From Hippophae tibetana (lineage: Eukaryota > Streptophyta > Magnoliopsida > Rosales > Elaeagnaceae), in NCBI GenBank assembly GCA_037013495.1, contig CM072805.1, positions 39,303,169-39,367,168 of the forward strand: a DNA stretch of 64,000 bases, given 5' to 3'. This document shows, in pieces, positions 1 through 11,370 of the stretch (position 1 is the first letter of the stretch; each line of letters opens with the position of its first letter). The notes beneath the pieces were generated by a model. It searched no databases. It was not told the DNA's origin and saw only the letters and a program-made list of their open reading frames with translations. The position numbers and the translations under genes are program-made.

Positions 1-527
1 GAACAGTGACAAGTTTGGCTACTAGTGCAAAAGTTTCTTAGTAGTCAAAACCTTCAATCTGACTGTATCCTTTGGCCACTAACCGAGCCTTGTATCGTTC
101 CATAGAGCCATCAGGATTATACTTGATTTTCTGACCCATTTACAACCAACTGGTTCTCTTTTGGAGGAAGTTGTTGAAGCGTCCAAGTGCCATTAGTTTC
201 AAGAGCATCCAATTCTTGTTTCATGGTAAGCCGCCATTTTGGATCATTGAAAGCTTCAACAAAGGTGGTTGGTTCCGTGAGAATGGAAATAAAAGTAGAA
301 AAGGCACGATGTGTAGGTGATAATTGGTCATAGGTAAGTATCTGAGATAGAGAATAAGTACCTTTGTTATTGGACAATGCTGAGTTGGATGAAGGGAAGG
401 ATCGAAAAGGCAAGTAAACTTCTACATGATATTTTTTAAGGTAGCTAGGAATATTGGTAGATCAACGAAGCCTATGTGTGACCGGTGTTACGGGAGTCAT
501 ATGTGGTGGAGAAGTTGATGATGATGT

Positions 528-1508
528 TTATGGAGATGAATTTTGAAGATGAAGAATGTCTGAGTTGATTGTTGGAAGGACATATGGTGTATGATGAAGT
601 GATGTATTTGGATTGGTTGATTGACGAATGTTAGGTATGTCATCATAAATAGTATTTTCTGATGGAGGGAATAGAGTTGGAGTATTGACAGTGGAAGTGA
701 AATAAGGAAATACATGTTCATGAAAGATAACATCACGAGACACTAAAGTCTTGTTTGTTTCCAGATTGTAGACACGATAACCTTTTATCCTAGATGGATA
801 CCCAATGAATATGCATCTATGTGATATAGCATCAAACTTGATGAGTCGATCATGATGTGCAAACACAAAACAAATGGAACCAAAAACACGAAGATGTTCA
901 TACCTAGGAATTTTGTGAAAAAAGACTTCAAATGGTGTTTTACCCTTGAGAACAGGTGTTAGAGTACAATTTATGAGGTATGTGGCTGTAAGAATGGCTT
1001 CTCCCCAGAATTGTTTAGGGAGATTGGCTTGAAAGAGCAATGAATGAGCGATATTGAGAAGATGACGGTGTTTGCGTTGAGCAACACCATTTTGTTGAGG
1101 GGTAGAGACAAAACTGGTTTGATGAAGGATTCCTTTGGTAGAAAACAACTGGGTCATAGAGAATTCTGGTCCATTATCATTACGAATGATTTTAACTTTG
1201 GATGAAAATTGTGTTTCAACAAGATTAATGAAGGTGGTAAGAAATGTGTGTGCATCAGATTTAGCATGTAAGAGATAGACACATGTGTATCTTGAGTAGT
1301 CATCAACAATAGTGAGGAAATAACATGCTCCATTAAGTGTTGGAATGTGATAGTCACCCCAAATATCGACATGAATCAGTTTAAAAAGTGCTTTTGTATT
1401 GATGGAACTTAGAGGAAATGGATTATGAGTTTGCTTAGCTAATGGACAAATAGAACAATCACTAATGGAACAAAAAAGTGTGTTGATGGAAAGAGAAATT
1501 ACACGCAA
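528..1508 (-). pseudogene. copia integrase, catalytic Glu replaced
   Basis: This 326-codon open stretch encodes the end of the GAG-pre-integrase domain (CSICPLAKQ), the integrase core and its C-terminal extension. The first catalytic Asp is in HVDIWG and the second in RNDNGPEF. The third acidic residue, normally Glu in the QQNGV.ERKHR motif, reads Gln here (QQNGVAQRKHR, plus-strand about 1072-1095), a one-base change from GAA to CAA. Downstream are the conserved FWGEA, TYLIN, VFGSICF and FIGYPS blocks typical of copia integrases. The open frame is long, but the altered active site predicts an inactive enzyme. It is flanked by the protease piece upstream and the RT start downstream. Confidence 0.85.
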
Positions 1509-1668
1509 ACTGTTATTAGATAAATGACCAAGTCGTTGATGCCATAGATGAGAGTTGGTAGAAGCAGTATTTGAAACGGAAAAACATCCAATTTTTTTTA
1601 GAAATAGTTAGGTAGTAGAGTCCTGCTTTCTCAATTCCAATCCCAATCGTCTTTCCTGAGCATTTTTC

Positions 1669-2007
1669 CTAAACAAAGCACATACTATTAGTGAAGATGA
1701 TATGACAAAATGTAGTTTGAGTTAGTTTGGCTACTAAAACTAAGTTTAATTTGAAGGTTGGAACACACAAGACATTAAGGAGTATGAAATTTTTGGAGAA
1801 ATGTACAGTGCCAATATGTGTGACACGGGCAAGAGAATGATCAGGTAAATGCATATGACGATTAGTGACTGGAATGCTGGAGCTCATAAGGTTTTGGGAA
1901 CATACCATATGATCAGTTGCTCCTGTATCAAAAATCCAACGAGTTTTTGAATGGAAAATAGTTGCACATAATGTGTTACCTGAAGAAGTAGTCACTTGAC
2001 TTGCCAT
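1669..2007 (-). pseudogene. copia aspartic protease segment
   Basis: The segment contains WIFDTGATDHM, the retropepsin active-site D-T/S-G-A motif in its usual copia context, followed by the HLPDHSLARVTHIGTV region. It lies between gag with zinc knuckles (2161-2350) and integrase (528-1508), as expected. The frame is closed by a stop before integrase, so a continuous gag-pol polyprotein is not possible in this copy. Confidence 0.8.
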
Positions 2008-2160
2008 GCTACCTGATTTGGATTGATTGAGAAGTGTAAGGAGCTCTTGATATTAGGCAGATGTAAGGTTGTGGGATAGTGTCTTTGTGTCGGAGCAACT
2101 TTCCTGAAGGTCAGTATGATGAGCTTTAGAGGGGAAGCCATAACTTGTATTTCTCTTATC

Positions 2161-2350
2161 TTAAATTGCTCCTTTCTTCCGACACATTTTGATGTCATGT
2201 CCATTCAAACCACAAAAATGACATTTGAGACGCTTTCGGCAGTTTTCAAAATTGTGTCCATTGAGACCAAAAAAATCACATTTGAGGTGACTTCGGCAAT
2301 TCTCAAAATTATGGCCTATATTGTTGCATCGATTGCATTTGAGATATGGG
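2161..2350 (-). repeat. three tandem CCHC zinc knuckles in copia gag
   Basis: Read on the minus strand in one frame, this stretch has three zinc knuckles of C-x2-C-x4-H-x4-C spacing: CNRCNNIGHNFENC, CDFFGLNGHNFENC and CHFCGLNGHDIKMC. They are joined by short basic linkers (RSHLK, RKRLK) and repeat every 57 bases, exactly 19 codons. The second knuckle has lost its second Cys (Phe instead). The frame closes with a stop shortly after the third. Plant copia gag proteins usually carry one knuckle, so this looks like in-frame tandem duplication. Confidence 0.85.
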
Positions 2351-2354
2351 TTCC

Positions 2355-3100
2355 TTAGTGGATAATTTTTGTGAGGATATTGTGGATGATTATCTCTGCA
2401 ACAAGTGCGTCAGCTTTTGACATCCTTCCTATGGTTTGCGTAGAGACAATTCTCTGCTTTTCATCTTGAACAATGAGTGAATATATCTTATTTACTGTAG
2501 GTAAAGGTTCCATGAGCAAGATTTGTCCACGTGCTGATGTGTAAATCATGTTGAGCCCCATGAGGAATTTTATTGTTTGCTGCTTTTGTTGACATTCTTG
2601 TAGTTCCCTTCCGACATTTCCTCCACAATGTGGAAGAGGACATAGTGCATCACGACTATCTCATAAGTTTTTCAATTTGGTGTAGTATTTTCCAATGCTT
2701 ACACCTTCTTGTATGCAATCATGGATCTCTTGCTCAATGTGGAATAAGTACACATTGTTGGTGTGTGAAAAGCATTCTTTTAATTCTTCCCATAACTCAT
2801 ATACAATATCATTATACATGACACTTTCTACAATCTTAGGCAATATAGTATTGAGAACCATCATTTGACAAGAATGTTACAGCGAGTCCATTGTTTGATT
2901 TCAGCTTCAATAAATCCTTCTTTGTTTTTGGTGATTAGAGCCATGAGCATCGCATGATTCCAAATGTGATAATTTTCTTGATTTAAGGATTGAGCTACTA
3001 GAACCATGTCTGGTTGGTCTGAGTGGTATAAATATAATGAATGGTTAGGGTCATCATACCACTTTGGTAAAGTAAGGTTGGTATTGATAGTTATAGACAT
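2355..3100 (-). pseudogene. copia gag N-terminal pieces
   Basis: Broken open stretches at 3100-2861, 2864-2661 and 2561-2355 together resemble the UBN2/Retrotran_gag region of copia elements: NYHIWNHAMLMAL near the start, a middle part with ELKECF and FHIEQEIHDCIQEG, and KYYTKLKNL. Frameshifts separate the pieces. They precede the zinc-knuckle array. Confidence 0.75.
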
Positions 3101-3628
3101 TATTGTTGAGTAAAATAAATCGAAAGAACGGGATAAGATTTAGTGTGTTTTAGACAATAATGACTGCTTATGAAACAAATAATGAATTGAAATATGCTTT
3201 ATCTTATAGAAAATGAGTCAAGGATTACAAAACCAGAAATTTCAGCCGCAAAACAGGTTGGAAAGTGGGTGAACCGGCGTCTGGAGTGGTTACAATGCTG
3301 GAGCACTGAACTGGATGAACGACGCGTCGTTTGCTTCAGAGGTGCGTGAACGACGTGTCATTGGAGTCGTCTTCCTTAGAAACTGGCGCGTGTGACTCCG
3401 ACAAGGTGCTTGGAATACCAGTGAACTCAGGAAAGGCGCGTGTGAGCACGTGGGGTGGTATTTTAGCTTGAAATTAATTGCAAATTACTTGGATTCTTCT
3501 GGATATTATAATGGGATGAAATTGAAATTATTTTGTGAATCGAAATTGATTTTGGAAAAAAAAACAGAATGAGAAAAGAAAAAAAAATTTATGTGTGAGC
3601 TGAATTTTTTGAGAATTATTTCCTATGT

Positions 3629-3638
3629 TCTGATACCA
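3629..3638 (-). other. primer-binding site (initiator tRNA-Met)
   Basis: On the minus strand this reads TGGTATCAGA, the complement of the 3' end of plant initiator tRNA-Met. It directly abuts the LTR end at 3639, which fixes the inner LTR boundary. Confidence 0.8.
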
Positions 3639-3753
3639 TGTAAGAAATGGTTTTATTGATGATGAATAAACGAATATTTACAACCTATTTATACAAAAAA
3701 AAATTGTAATAATTAAAAATAAATACAATTATGAAGAGACATGTTTTTAGACA
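3639..3753 (-). repeat. probable 5' LTR of the first copia element
   Basis: The inner edge is set by the adjacent primer site. On the plus strand it reads TGTAAG...AGACA, so the minus-strand LTR would begin TGTCT and end TTACA with TG...CA termini. It contains TATAAATA (minus strand) and a run resembling AATAAA. At about 115 bp it is very short. The outer edge is uncertain because the partner LTR is outside the window. Confidence 0.5.
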
Positions 3754-4157
3754 ACCTGTTCTTCCCCACCATGCCGTTGGTAGCTGATTTCAATTGGTGT
3801 CTTGGTTGTCACAAACTGGATCTCGAGTTCTTTAACAATAAAGAATATGCCATGAACTCCATCAACTACCTTTAATTTCAGAGGCCCGTTTTATTTGAAA
3901 ACAATGAAGTAACTTACAAGAATATGAAATGTTCAAACATTGAAGTAACTTACATATTTCTTCTAGATAGGGAAATCACGTGCTACAACTGGAATTCCAA
4001 ATGTCATAGCTCTGATAAGTAGTTGTGGAAAACCTTGTTTTTCTTGCAAAGAATCATAGAGAACAATATCAGCCATTAATAGCACACTATTCACATCACT
4101 ATCCAAGCCACGAAGTCTAACAGAACCTTCATAAAGTCCTAGACATGAAGCAACCTC

Positions 4158-5645
4158 CTGCGTAAAAGGTTAAAAGAACAGTTCAACAGCACAACAGAAA
4201 AGTTCTTTTACTGGAAGATTAATCAACATGTAAAAAGAAGAGGCCAGTAGTAAATATCATGTTCTGAACCCATTATAACAATTATGATATGTTTGCAAGA
4301 GATTTCCCTCCATTAAATTGCTATGGATCACCATTTATCAAACACTACCCTTTCCAGAAATACATTTACACCAAAGATGTTGCCCTTGTTCCCAACCAAA
4401 AAAAAAAAACAATAATCATAGGTTTGTTGTAAAATCTTTCATAGCTTAATCAAGTTGCAAATATAAACGGAATTCCAAATTGCCAATGCAAGTGAAGCAT
4501 GAACGACTCATTGAAATCTTTTTACAATGACTGAAAAAGAAGAATATGTATCCATTTGCACCCAAAGATTCGTTCTAGTTGTCATAATAAGGATGAACTA
4601 TAAAACACCCGCAGATTGATCCATAACTTTCCTAAGGCAAGCTCTTTCCCCAGTTTTTCACAAGTGTACATCAAAATCAGCATTTTCAGTCACATTTAAT
4701 AATCAGACACTCGTTAGTATTCTTTTAAGAAACAAACACTTTCAGGTGTTCAGCATGGATGCTAGGCTATCAAAATGTGATCATAGTTCATAGGAAAAGC
4801 ATAATTTGTTAAGCAACGTTAGAGAATTATTTACCTGTAAAGCCCCATTATAACCATTAGTTGAGTTATAACATCTTCAATTGCACATGTTATGCACAAA
4901 TCTACTTAGCTAACCTCAAAGATAATCCTAAGATTAAAAAAAAAAGGGCCCATGTTGGAAATGCATGGGATATTGTTTAGATGACATTAATATATTCCTA
5001 ACAAGTCTGAAGCAATAATATACATTAAAATGAGAAAAGTGGTGATGAATAACACCTTTATTCGCTCAATCATTGTCGAAAAAAAGTTATAACAAATAAA
5101 GAATAAGATTCCCTCATTCCTCTTTAACAAATTATTTGTATAAACCAATGTGAACAATTGTTCGAATGCATCCTCCTTGGATGATATCACTTTAAAAACA
5201 TCAGGAAATAGCAAACTTCAAGACAGTTATTATATTAGATCCCCGTTAAAGAAGCACCCCTGCATATGCATTTCTCAGTCACTCCTATAAAGTAGTGCCT
5301 AATTTTAAATCTATTTTATTTGTATGCATTTTAAAGCACAAGTTCTTAATGAATTTGTCATAACCACACCTAACATTTCATTACTTCACTTGACTTACAG
5401 TTTTGCTTAGCTCCCAACGACATCCATGTTTTCAAAATTAAACAGCACTATGTACATCAGATATGAATACAATCAAGAGCAATATGATTCCTTTTGTTGT
5501 GCAACTGAGATCAATATACCAAAAACTCATATCAAGCATCAACTACTGAAACACCAGCTGTTTACAACATGTAGATGAATCAAAAATGAAATATCGACTT
5601 ATTAATTCTTCAACAAATTCAGTTTTTTTATTCAAACAAACACAC
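4158..5645. other. non-coding remnant between glycosyltransferase exons
   Basis: This 1.5-kb AT-rich stretch lies where the central glycosyltransferase exons should be. I searched by eye for the expected blocks and saw none. An open stretch at 4987-5214 (minus) has no recognisable similarity. Nothing else could be supported here. Confidence 0.4.
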
Positions 5646-6389
5646 CTTGAAATTGTTATTTTTGCTTCAAGAGAGTCAACAAGCACTCCTTCAAAACTAC
5701 AGGAAAATGCTCAGTGTTTATTATCTTGAGCTACTGAAAAATAATATATTCACTACAAAAAACCAAAATTTCAATATGTTCAAGCTATATAGAAACCATA
5801 AAAAAAATTTGGAAAAACAGCAATTATACAAGAAGATCCGAATATACATTTACCAATCAATATGGCCATACTGCTCTGGTCTCTGGACCTAAAAGAGAAA
5901 TCTGACTGCCCACTTGCTCCCATATTTGAAGTGCATTTCCTTTCTCTACGGCAAAAATCTGTATAGGGTTAGTGAGAAAGCTGAAGCGTTTCAAATAGCA
6001 CTTGAAAATATTATTTAGCATTACATCACTATTTAAACCATTTTATTCATTTTATTAAACATATCTTGATAATAAAATAGTAGTACATTTAAACAAAGCT
6101 ATAAGCAAATAGAAAAGAAATTGCCTAAATTGCATAGCAGTATTTGCTTCCACTAGTTATATGAAAATTACAGATAGACAGTAACTCACCTTAAACACAT
6201 AACCATGTTTCTGCAAGTTCTTTAGCACCGTAACTAGCATCAACGATTGTGGATCTTTTTTCATGTTTCCCAAGATCTGACAGGAATCACAACAACACAT
6301 ATTCAGCATGCAAAATAATTAGAAATATATAAAAATAATATTCCTTTATTGTGCAAAGGATAGTACTTAATGATGAAGAAATCAATATT

Positions 6390-6620
6390 TGAAGAAATAA
6401 TCAGAATAGGAAATCAATGTTTTCCTCAGTATATTTTCTTAATTTGTATCGGATGTGTACATTTGTTTATATAGATAAATATCAGTTACTATTTCAACAA
6501 CCACCATGGTTGAATTATATGGTTTACAACTTCTTGGTAGGCGCCGTGTATATTGGAAAAAACGTTTGGCATCGATGCAATATTTGTTGAAATGTGTTGC
6601 AGTGTTTGTTGAATTCAACA
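6390..6620 (-). repeat. 3' LTR of the second copia element
   Basis: It has TG...CA termini and is 231 bp, the same length as the partner at 11371-11601. Next to it at 6621-6632 the minus strand is purine-rich (AGAGGGGGAG), the plus-strand-priming tract. Confidence 0.92.
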
Positions 6621-6684
6621 CTCCCCCTCTAGTTGGTGCATAGATGTCTTTCATGCCCAACTTGACTGAAACTTCTATGAATAC

Positions 6685-7575
6685 TCAATATGAGACTGAT
6701 TTAGTGAGAATGTCAGCCAATTGATCTCCTGACTTAATTTTTGGCAATTCCAATGAATTTTCTTCTAACTTTTCCTTAATAAAGAATCTGTCAACTTCAA
6801 CATGTTTTGTACGATCGTGTTGAACTGAATTATGAGCAATATCACATGTTGCTTTATTGTCACAAAATAACTTAATTGATTCTTTAGTAGGATATTCCAA
6901 ATCTTTTAAGAGAGATTGTAACCACAAGGCCTCACAAAGCCCATGTGTCATGCCTCTGTATTCAGCCTCTGCGCTTGAACGGGCAACAACATGTTGTTTC
7001 TTATTTCTCTATTTTACAAGGTTTCCCCCTACAAAAGTGAAGTAGCCTGATGTAGATCGTCTATCATTTATTGATCCAGCCCAATCAGCATCAGTATATA
7101 CTTCAATTCTAGAAAACTCTGAGTTTTTAGTGAACAATACTACTTTTCCAGGAGTAGATTTTAAATACCTTAAAATACGAATAACTGCATTCATATGTTG
7201 TTCTCCAGGATTATGCATAAATTGGCTGACAATACTTAAAGCATAGGCAAGGTCTGGTCTAGTGTGTTCCAAATACATCAACCTTCCAACAAGCCTTTGG
7301 TATCTTTCTTTATTTGTTGGAACTTGATCAACCTTGATACATAACTTTAATCCTTCCTCTACTGGTGTATTAGATGGTTGACATGTCGACATACCAGTTT
7401 CTTTTAATAAATATAAGGCATACTTTCTTTTAGATAAGAAGATTCCTTCTGTTAATCGAGAAACCTCAATCCCAAGAAAATATTTTAAGGAACCAAGGTC
7501 TTTCATTTCAAATTCTTTGGACAAATAAGTTTGTAGCGCTTTCCTTTCTTCAAGATCATTTCCTGTTACTATCAT
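6685..7575 (-). pseudogene. copia RT C-terminal part and RNase H
   Basis: The 7575-7009 part carries the RT thumb block FEMKDLGSLKYFLGIEV, RLMYLEHTRPDLAYAL and the RNase H start VYTDADWAGSINDRRSTSGY. A TAG then replaces the conserved Trp near 7015. The 6951-6685 part continues RNase H with ALWLQSLL, KLFCDNKAT and HDRTKHVEVDRFFIKEKL. The RT active-site region is degraded just upstream, near 7580-7700. Confidence 0.85.
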
Positions 7576-7702
7576 ATCATCAACATATACAATAAGTGCA
7601 GTGATCTTACCATATTCTTTTTTTAGAAATAAAGTATGGTCTGAATTTCTTTGCTTGTAGCCAAATGCCTTAGATTTATTAATTGAAGAAGTCTACATGG
7701 AT

Positions 7703-8011
7703 TTACCACCAGTGAATTTTTTTTAATTTGCACACCTTTTCATCATGGATTTTGGTTTTCTTGATTCCTGGTGGTAAATCCATGTAGACTTCTTTAATTT
7801 TGGCTACAGGTGCAAATGTTTCTGTATAGTCGATCCCATATGTTTGAGTGTATCCTTTTGCCACCAATCTTGCTTTATAGCGTTCAATCATACCATCTGC
7901 TTGATACTTTACTGAAAAAATCCATCGACATCTAACAATTTTCTTTGTTGGTGGATGATCGACAAGTTCCCAAGTTCTATTTATTTCTAAGAATCTTAGT
8001 TCTTCATTCAT
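7703..8011 (-). pseudogene. copia RT N-terminal part, core deleted and inverted filler present
   Basis: The stretch has the copia RT opening: [33 protein letters not shown] and ETFAPVAK. It jumps directly from APVAK to KEVYMDLPPGIK, losing about 30 residues that normally include the LDVKNAFLHG block. A few codons after KVCKLKK the frame ends in an inverted copy of its own VYMDLPPG sequence (7681-7711 against 7769-7799) and stops. The GLKQSPRAW segment is missing, so this RT cannot work. Confidence 0.85.
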
Positions 8012-8483
8012 AGCATCTTTCCATTTTTGGTCAGTTAAAACTTCCTACATACTGTTAGGAATAGATACAGCAGATAATTGATTCACAAATGATACGTTTG
8101 ATTTTGACTTTACTCATGGGATATTTGACTTTACTAGAAATCTCAGATTCATACATGGCTTTAGGAATACCTCTGTTAGGACGTGATGGAACTATTTTTC
8201 TGGCTGGTTCAATAGTTGGAACATCCTCTGCAAATGATTGGTTAGGTATATCAACAGCTTGTGGAAAAGGAAACAAGTACTCACTTAGTGGTAGTAAGGA
8301 ACTTGCTTGATGATCTTGAAGTTGATGAGGACTTGATTCCATTTCCCGTGAGTCTTTTCTATATTGAGAGTTTTGATCATCTGAATTCAAGTTATTTGTA
8401 TTTTCTTCACATATAATTTGTCTTTCTTCATAAGGAAACAATTTATATGTAAGGGTCTGAATTTCAGTATGGTTGTACTCCTC

Positions 8484-9452
8484 CTAAAATTCAGGTGTAG
8501 AAGAGAAATACATTGTATCTTCATGAAAAATAACATCCATGGTAGTAATCATTTTTTTTGTAGGAGGATGATAACAACGATACTTTTTTTGTTGCATGGC
8601 ATATCCCATAAAAACACAACGTATTGCTCGTGGATCCAACTTGTTATGTTGTTGTTTATGTAGGTGTACAAATGTCACACATCCAAAGACATGAGGAGGT
8701 AAATTGGGAACACTTGGTGTAATAATTGTTTCAGTGATGGCTTGTAGTGGTGTTTGGAAGTTAATGGGACTGAAAGGTACTCGATTGATCAAATATGTAG
8801 CAAAAGTAATTGCTTCTCCCCAATATGATAATGACATATTAGCTTCGATCAATGAGGCACGAACAACTTCCAACAAGTGTCAATTTTTTCTTTCTACAAC
8901 TCCATTTTGTTGAGGTGTATCAACACAAGTAGTTTGATGAATAATCCTTTTTGATTTAAGATATTCATGAAGCTCAGAACTTTTATATTCTCTTCCATTG
9001 TCACTTCTTAGAACTTGAATCTGTGTTTTATATTAAGTACAAACCATTTTATGAAATTTTCTAAATAATACGTTTACCTCACTTTTAGATTTCATTAAAC
9101 AGACCCAAGTCATTCTACTGAAATCATCAATAAATGTAACAAACCAACGTGATCCTCCTAAAGTAGAGACTTTGGAAGGACCCCATACATCAGAATGTAT
9201 AACCATAAATGGAAATGGACTTTTATTTAAGGTTATAGGAAATGAGGAACGATGACTTTTTGCTAGTTCACAGACATCACACTTTAAAGTAGAAAGATCT
9301 AAGCTCAAAAATAAACTTGGAAATAATTTCTTTAAATATCCAAAAGAAGCATGACCCAATCTCCTATGCCATACCCATATATTTGATTCATCCTTGTTAG
9401 ATCCAGTTGCTACCAATGCATGATTTGTTGAATCCAAATCCAAATAATACAA
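8484..9452 (-). pseudogene. copia GAG-pre-integrase and integrase pieces
   Basis: The 9452-9033 part has WHRRLGHASFGYLKKLF and CDVCELAKSH (the HHCC-like region), then HSDVWGPS with the first catalytic Asp and FVTFIDDFSRMTW. A stop near 9033 and further breaks follow. The 8876-8484 part has the late integrase blocks YWGEAITFATYLINRVP, VFGCVTFVH and CVFMGYAMQQKKYRCY. The segment between them, with the second Asp and the Glu, is broken by stops. Confidence 0.85.
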
Positions 9453-9458
9453 ATTTAC

Positions 9459-10757
9459 TTACCTAACACCACGACCAATCGTTTGCTTTGTTTGAATGTC
9501 CTTGAACACACAAAAGTCAGGCCAAAAAATAACAAAACAAGATAAAGCAGTGGTTATTTGAGAAATAGATATAAGGTTATACTCTAAAGAGGGAACAACC
9601 AGTACTGAGTCTAAATTCAAAGTACTAGTGAGAGACAAATATCTTTCCCCAATGACTGGGGTTGTGTTACCATTGGTAGTGCAAACAGTTTTATGTAAGG
9701 ATGGTTTTGAGATTTGTCTAGAATCGAATGTCATATTATCAGTTGCACCTGAATCAATTATCCATATATTATTAAAAACAAGAGAAAAAACTTTAAGCAT
9801 CTTACCAACATTTGCTGAAGAGTTTGCAACATGATCCTTTGTTGTTTTAGCAATGGTGGCAGTAGACATCTGTCGTGGATTTTTCTTCGGAGAGTTACGG
9901 TTGTGATCCCACCAGTCAGGATATCCCACAAGTTCAAAACATCGGTCTTTTGTATGACCCTTTTGATGGAAATGGGTACATTTAAATGATGATTTATCAG
10001 TCACCCTTCGTTCTTGCTGATTGGAAAAATAACGATTTTTAGATATCATGGCGGAAACGTCAACACCTCCAGATTTTTCCTTCAATGAGATTCGACGTAC
10101 TACCTCCCGTCGAATCAAGGAATAATAACCTTCTAAATCTGGGATAGTTTCTTTTCGCAAAATTTTTCCACGAACCTGCTCAAATTCATTATCTAATCCA
10201 GCAAGGAAAATATGTATCCTTAGTCTTTCAACAGACTCTTGATATGATATTAGATCATCAGGGTCTTTCATGACCACATTATCACGATGGTCTAACTCTT
10301 GGAAAATTTCACTCAACTTTCCATAATACTCTGAAAGTGATTTTCTATTTTGTTTGGAAGTAAAGGCCTTTTGGTTTAAGATAAATACCTGTAATTCGTC
10401 ACTTCCATCATAGAATGCTTTTGCCAAAGCACCCCAAATTTCAAGAGTAATAGGTATGCGTAAATATCGTTTTATGATTTCTGGACTCATTGACATAAGT
10501 ATCTATCTCTTCACTTTTTGATTTTCTGCATACCACTTGTTATAATTGTTTGATGTTTTTTCTCGTTGTAATTTTTTTTCATAAATATAAGAGAGTTTCT
10601 CTCTCTCTACAATATGCATTTCTATTATTTGAGACCAAATATCATAATTAGTCTCAGTAAGAACAATTTCAGCATGAAAAGCACCTTCAGACTGAACAGA
10701 TTGTACAACAACAAGAGTTGATTGCTCCATAGGTAATGAAAGTATACCCTCTATCAT
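9459..10757 (-). pseudogene. copia gag and protease
   Basis: The 10757-10503 part is the gag start (NYDIWSQIIEMHI). The 10496-9459 part is the UBN2-type gag body (FILNQKAFTSKQN, LSEYYGKLSEIFQELD, VERLRIHIFLAGLDNEFEQV), then a degenerate zinc knuckle in which the second Cys is Phe (CTHFHQKGHTKDRC). It ends with the protease motif IWIIDSGATDNM. A single stop separates the two pieces. Confidence 0.85.
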
Positions 10758-10779
10758 GATATTATGGTAAACAAATTAG

Positions 10780-11370
10780 AAAATGGTGTAATAATTTTAA
10801 AACTAATTTTTTTAAATGGACTAAACCGGATAAAATATTGGTTTTAAAACTGGAAAAATGGACAAAACCAGTTTTAGAAATCCAGAACCGAAAAAAAACC
10901 GGGTTCAGACCTTTAAAATGGACCGAATCGGTCAAAAATGAAAAAACTGTGAGAAACCGAGCAAACCGGGTTCAGGCCGAACCGCTGGTTTGAACCGAAC
11001 CAAACCTGAGCCGAATCCAACCGCACCTACGCCTCGAGCCGAGCCGAATGACATGTCATCGTCTTCAACCTCCAGATGGCGCGTGATGGAGCGTGAAACT
11101 ATTTTCTTTTCTTCCGGTGGCGCGTGGGGGCACGTGTGGAACTTTTCTGATAACCTATTTTTACCAAAATGTTTAGAATTGTGTTTAGAGTAATCTGGTA
11201 AAATTAGATGGGACAAATACTGATTCAAAAATGATGTTTATAATTAATATTTGTCGGGTGTGAATGAGATTTTTTTTTCACCACAACAAATATTTTCAGA
11301 GAAAAAAATCTATGTTTTAGAGAACAAGAGTTTCAAATTTGTATAAAGCAACGACTTGCCTCTGATACCA
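10780..11370 (-). other. untranslated leader and primer site of the second copia element
   Basis: The leader between gag and the LTR is unusually rich in AACCGG/CCGGTT-like words (plus-strand 10820-11050). At 11116-11140 it carries GGCGCGTG followed by GCACGTG, a G-box-like pair. The first copia element has a similar pair in its leader at about 3434-3460. The primer site (minus-strand TGGTATCAGAGG) occupies about 11359-11370. Confidence 0.65.

Larger units (their letters stand above)
1..3753 (-). mobile_element. Ty1/copia retrotransposon, 5' part, cut by window start
   Basis: Reading the minus strand from 3753 down, the order is LTR, primer site, gag, protease, integrase and the start of reverse transcriptase (RT), which is copia order. 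RT runs off the window: the KARLVAKGY block lies at about 60-100, followed by a stop in place of the R/K of the FDY-ETF motif. The element is decayed, with stops and frameshifts between gag pieces (3100-2861, 2864-2661, 2561-2355, 2350-2161), in RT near 117 and around 1510-1670. It sits at the 3' end of the recognisable glycosyltransferase pseudogene, which cannot be followed past 3797. The second LTR is outside the window, so boundary and age are unconfirmed. Confidence 0.9.

Noticed and set aside
2116-2358. Plus-strand open frame of 80 codons
   Set aside because: It is the antisense shadow of the zinc-knuckle array; its repeats simply mirror the 57-bp gag repeats.
4987-5214. Minus-strand open frame of 75 codons inside the glycosyltransferase remnant
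   Set aside because: Starts LFPDVF, vaguely like the expected VFPDFSLP block, but the rest does not follow the family, so I did not claim it as an exon.
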